Notes under the pieces: model-generated
Told to the model about the DNA's origin: nothing
What the model saw: the letters and a program-made list of their open reading frames with translations, nothing else
Database searches by the model: none
Origin: an uncultured Myxococcaceae bacterium
Lineage (GTDB): Bacteria; Myxococcota_A; Polyangia; Polyangiales; Ga0077539
Assembly: GCA_945952225.1 (NCBI GenBank)
Contig: CAMFHP010000031.1
Span: forward strand, 1-64,000
DNA: 64,000 nucleotides
Direction of reading: 5' to 3'
Translations under genes and position numbers: made by a program
Part shown: positions 61,901-64,000 of the stretch, in pieces
How the letters are laid out: the number at the start of each line of letters is the position of its first letter
Position numbering within the stretch: the first letter of the stretch is position 1

Positions 61901-62791
61901 TCAACCCCCCGCGCGCGCCCGGTGTTCGACGATCGCCCGCAGGAGCTCGTACACCGCGAGGGGCACGTACGCGTCGGGCGTGAGGTTGCCCGTCACCGCG
62001 CCCTTCTCGACCAGCGCGTCTTCGCACCCGAGGAGCAGCACCGAGCCCTCCTCGTCGCGCGCGAGCCCGAGGCCCGCGAGCGGCGCCCCCTGCGCGTTCA
62101 CCGCGTAGTTCAGGGCCTTCGTGCGCGCGTCGAGGGGAATCACCCGCGCCCCGAAGCGCACCTCGTCGGCGAACACCTGGAGCGTCGCGCCCCCCTGCGT
62201 GGGCTGCGCGAAGAGGGGCTCGTCGGCGGTGAGCGCGGGCGCGAGGCGTTCGAGCAGCGGGGCGAGCGTGGCGCCCTCGGCGAGGGCCACCACGTTGGGC
62301 GACGCGGGCGAGAGCGCGAGCGCTTCGAGGTCGAGGGTGAGCGTGCGCGGAGCCCACGCCGACGGAGCGGGCTCCGTCGCGGCCTCGGTGCGTTCGAGCA
62401 CCACCATGGGGTCGCCGCGCTGACCGACCACGAGCATCCGACGGCCCGGGCGCGCATCGACGAGGAGCGCTGCGGAGAAGGGCGCGCGCAGATCGACGAG
62501 CTCGTGGGCCTCGGCGGGCGCCTGCACGCGCAGCTTCGAAGACACCACGTCGAGCGAGAGCGACGCGCCGCGACGCCGCGCACGCGAGGCCATCGCGCTC
62601 CCGAGAAACACCCCCGCGGTGAGTCCCGGCAGCACGCCGAGCGCGGGCGAGAAGACCGTGCGCGAGAACGCCGCGGCGAAGAGGGCGATGCAGGCCGCGC
62701 ACACGCCGGCCACGCCGAGGTTGAGCCACGGGGGATCACTCTGAAGGGCGAGGCTCAGCGTCGGGGCGCTCGGGTCGTGCGAGGAGGTCAT
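61901..62791 (-). CDS. Hypothetical membrane-anchored protein, 296 aa
   Basis: ATG 62791 (MTSSHDPSAPT) is chosen; a reading from 62848 adds a Cys/Arg-rich leader. Two membrane helices near residues 25-42 and 46-64 (VAGVCAACIALFAAAF and PALGVLPGLTAGVFLGSAM) are followed by a ~230-residue soluble domain of alternating strands and helices, with no known motif. The domain probably lies in the cytoplasm. It is 102 bp upstream of the CD-NTase-like gene on the same strand, and could be its membrane partner in a shared transcript, but this rests on position alone. Confidence 0.75.
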   Translation of the reverse strand: MTSSHDPSAPTLSLALQSDPPWLNLGVAGVCAACIALFAAAFSRTVFSPALGVLPGLTAGVFLGSAMASRARRRGASLSLDVVSSKLRVQAPAEAHELVDLRAPFSAALLVDARPGRRMLVVGQRGDPMVVLERTEAATEPAPSAWAPRTLTLDLEALALSPASPNVVALAEGATLAPLLERLAPALTADEPLFAQPTQGGATLQVFADEVRFGARVIPLDARTKALNYAVNAQGAPLAGLGLARDEEGSVLLLGCEDALVEKGAVTGNLTPDAYVPLAVYELLRAIVEHRARAGG

Positions 62792-63007
62792 GGCGATTGG
62801 GGGGCGGACCGTACCATCGCCGCGGCAACACGCGCGACGGCCGCGCACAGTGTTACCGCAGGGCGGTGTGGAGCATCGGTATCGGTGTCCGCCGCGGAGG
62901 CCGCACGACGCGCGCAGGGCTGATTTTCCGGTCTGTGATGCGCCCGATGAGAGGCGACGGTGACCCGTAGAGCGACGCGCGGAGTTTTGCTAGGGGACGG
63001 CATCGAG

Positions 63008-63994
63008 ATGAGCGACGGAGCACCTCCCTCGAAGATCCTGCGGTACGCGGCCGACGTGCGAACGCTCGCGCTGATCGGCGGCTGGTTCGCGCTCGTGGCG
63101 CTGGAGTTCGCCTTCGCGCCGATGAACCCATGGGTGGTCGCGCCGCTCGTGGCGGTGACGTGCATGGGCTCGTTCCTGGGCGCGGTCGCGACGCACAACG
63201 CGGTGCACTGCCCGGTGTTCACCGCGCGCTGGATGAACAACCTCTGGCAGGTGGTGCTCACGCTCTCGTACGGCCACCCCGTGAGCTCGTACCTGCCGGG
63301 CCACAACCTCAGCCACCACCGTCACGCCGAGAGCGCGCGCGACGTGATGCGCACCGACAAGGCGCGCTTTCGCTACAACCTCTTCAACCTGCTGTTCTTC
63401 ACGGCGTCGATCTCGACGTCGATCCTCGGGGCCGAGGTCTCGTACGCGCGCTATGCGGCGAGGCGGCGCCCGCGCTTCACCCGGCAGCTCGCGGTGGAGT
63501 CGGTGGTGATGGTCGCCGTGCTCGCGACGCTCGTCGCGATCGACTGGCGGCGCGCGCTGCTCTTCGTGGTGATCCCGTGGCAGTACGCGGCGTGGGGCAT
63601 CGTCACGATGAACCTCCTCCAGCACGACGGCTGCGACGCCGCGAGCCCGTGGAACCACTCGCGCAACTTCGTGGGCTCCGTGGTGAACTGGTTCACGTTC
63701 AACAACGGCTTCCACACGATCCATCACCTCAAGCCCACGCTGCACTGGAGCCTCGCGCCCGCCGCGCACCACGACCTCGTCGCGCCCCACATGGACCCGC
63801 GCCTCGACGAGCCCTCGCTCCCCGCCTACGTGCTCCGCACCTTCGTGCTCCCCGGCGGTCGAAGGAACTTCGACGGCACCCCGCGCGTGCTCAAGCCCGC
63901 GGGCGCCGACGAGCCGTGGTTCACCGACGACGGGCCGCTCCCCGCAACCGCCGTGGCCGTCACGGCCGATGTGCTCCCACGACGAAGGGCGTGA
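63008..63994 (+). CDS. Membrane fatty-acid desaturase-family protein, 328 aa
   Basis: Di-iron membrane desaturase/hydroxylase. The three histidine boxes are visible: HNAVH (residues ~58-62), HNLSHHRH (~99-106) and NGFHTIHH (~236-243), with a further HDG site between. Four membrane helices separate them. The family introduces a double bond or hydroxyl into acyl chains using O2; delta-specific position cannot be read from sequence. ATG 63008 has GGGGACGG upstream; a longer start at 62960 is Arg-rich. Divergent from the membrane protein gene, with a 216-bp gap. The Pro-rich C-terminal 70 residues extend beyond the usual domain. Confidence 0.88.
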   Translation: MSDGAPPSKILRYAADVRTLALIGGWFALVALEFAFAPMNPWVVAPLVAVTCMGSFLGAVATHNAVHCPVFTARWMNNLWQVVLTLSYGHPVSSYLPGHNLSHHRHAESARDVMRTDKARFRYNLFNLLFFTASISTSILGAEVSYARYAARRRPRFTRQLAVESVVMVAVLATLVAIDWRRALLFVVIPWQYAAWGIVTMNLLQHDGCDAASPWNHSRNFVGSVVNWFTFNNGFHTIHHLKPTLHWSLAPAAHHDLVAPHMDPRLDEPSLPAYVLRTFVLPGGRRNFDGTPRVLKPAGADEPWFTDDGPLPATAVAVTADVLPRRRA

Positions 63995-64000
63995 CGTCGA

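Noticed and set aside
60941-62791. Complete CBASS defence operon
   Set aside because: No recognisable effector, Cap2/Cap3, HORMA or TRIP13 gene is adjacent and the catalytic acids seem lost; kept only as a divergent homologue.

Overview
The window is very GC-rich, with strong third-position GC bias and start/stop overlaps between many neighbouring genes. It looks like a chromosomal piece of a myxobacterium (Myxococcota, more Polyangiales- or Sandaracinus-like than Myxococcus-like). The signs are large Cys-rich lipoproteins with propeller heads, a Ser/Thr kinase fused to an AAA-type ATPase, an inositol-lipid operon and many lipobox proteins. A flagellin gene is present, which fits deep-branching flagellated myxobacterial lineages better than Myxococcus itself. 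This placement is inference from gene content; no rRNA or tRNA gene was seen.

Layout. 1-158: five 32-bp tandem repeats. 190-969: unknown helical protein (-). 1098-9820: a tightly coupled seven-gene (-) operon that begins with inositol-1-phosphate synthase. It continues with a Gfo/Idh/MocA dehydrogenase, a CDP-alcohol phosphatidyltransferase/GtrA fusion, a class III aminotransferase, an Aur1-like PAP2 transferase, an RND/MMPL exporter and a small membrane protein. It reads as a pathway that makes and moves an inositol or amino-inositol lipid. 10303-12915: sigma factor, LytS-type kinase and LytTR regulator, translationally coupled. 13054-17067: SDR, large lipoprotein, unknown protein. 17179-23969: AddB-like/AddA-like recombination nuclease-helicase pair, with a truncated LysR gene running into its 3' end. 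24349-25888: orphan flagellin with a sigma-54-like promoter and a PilP-like lipoprotein. 25939-28942: methionine aminopeptidase, a doubled DsbA/HCCA-isomerase protein, a catalase-family protein.

29188-35865: an inorganic-carbon accumulation (Dab) operon, DabA plus two different NuoL/M-like membrane subunits, followed by a zinc-ribbon/L7-L12-like protein. 35866-38962: CrtC-like protein and an amine-oxidase/desaturase-type flavoprotein, divergent. 38968-45593: (-) operon of an unknown protein, a polyprenyl diphosphate synthase carrying a ~400-residue N-terminal extension, and a kinase-ATPase. 45681-49235: TonB-dependent receptor with two lipoproteins. 49239-57383: three neighbouring genes for three different beta-propeller proteins (kelch-like, WD40, RCC1), two of them on Cys-rich repeat stalks. 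57580-58710: Cys-rich lipoprotein. 58805-60892: 2-oxoacid dehydrogenase E1 alpha/beta. 60941-61798: a CD-NTase-like protein that appears to have lost two of three catalytic acids. 61901-63994: unknown membrane protein and a fatty-acid desaturase.

The most promising candidates for something undescribed are the inositol/aminocyclitol lipid operon, the extended polyprenyl synthase, the degenerate CD-NTase, the three-subunit Dab locus and the stalk-plus-propeller lipoprotein locus.
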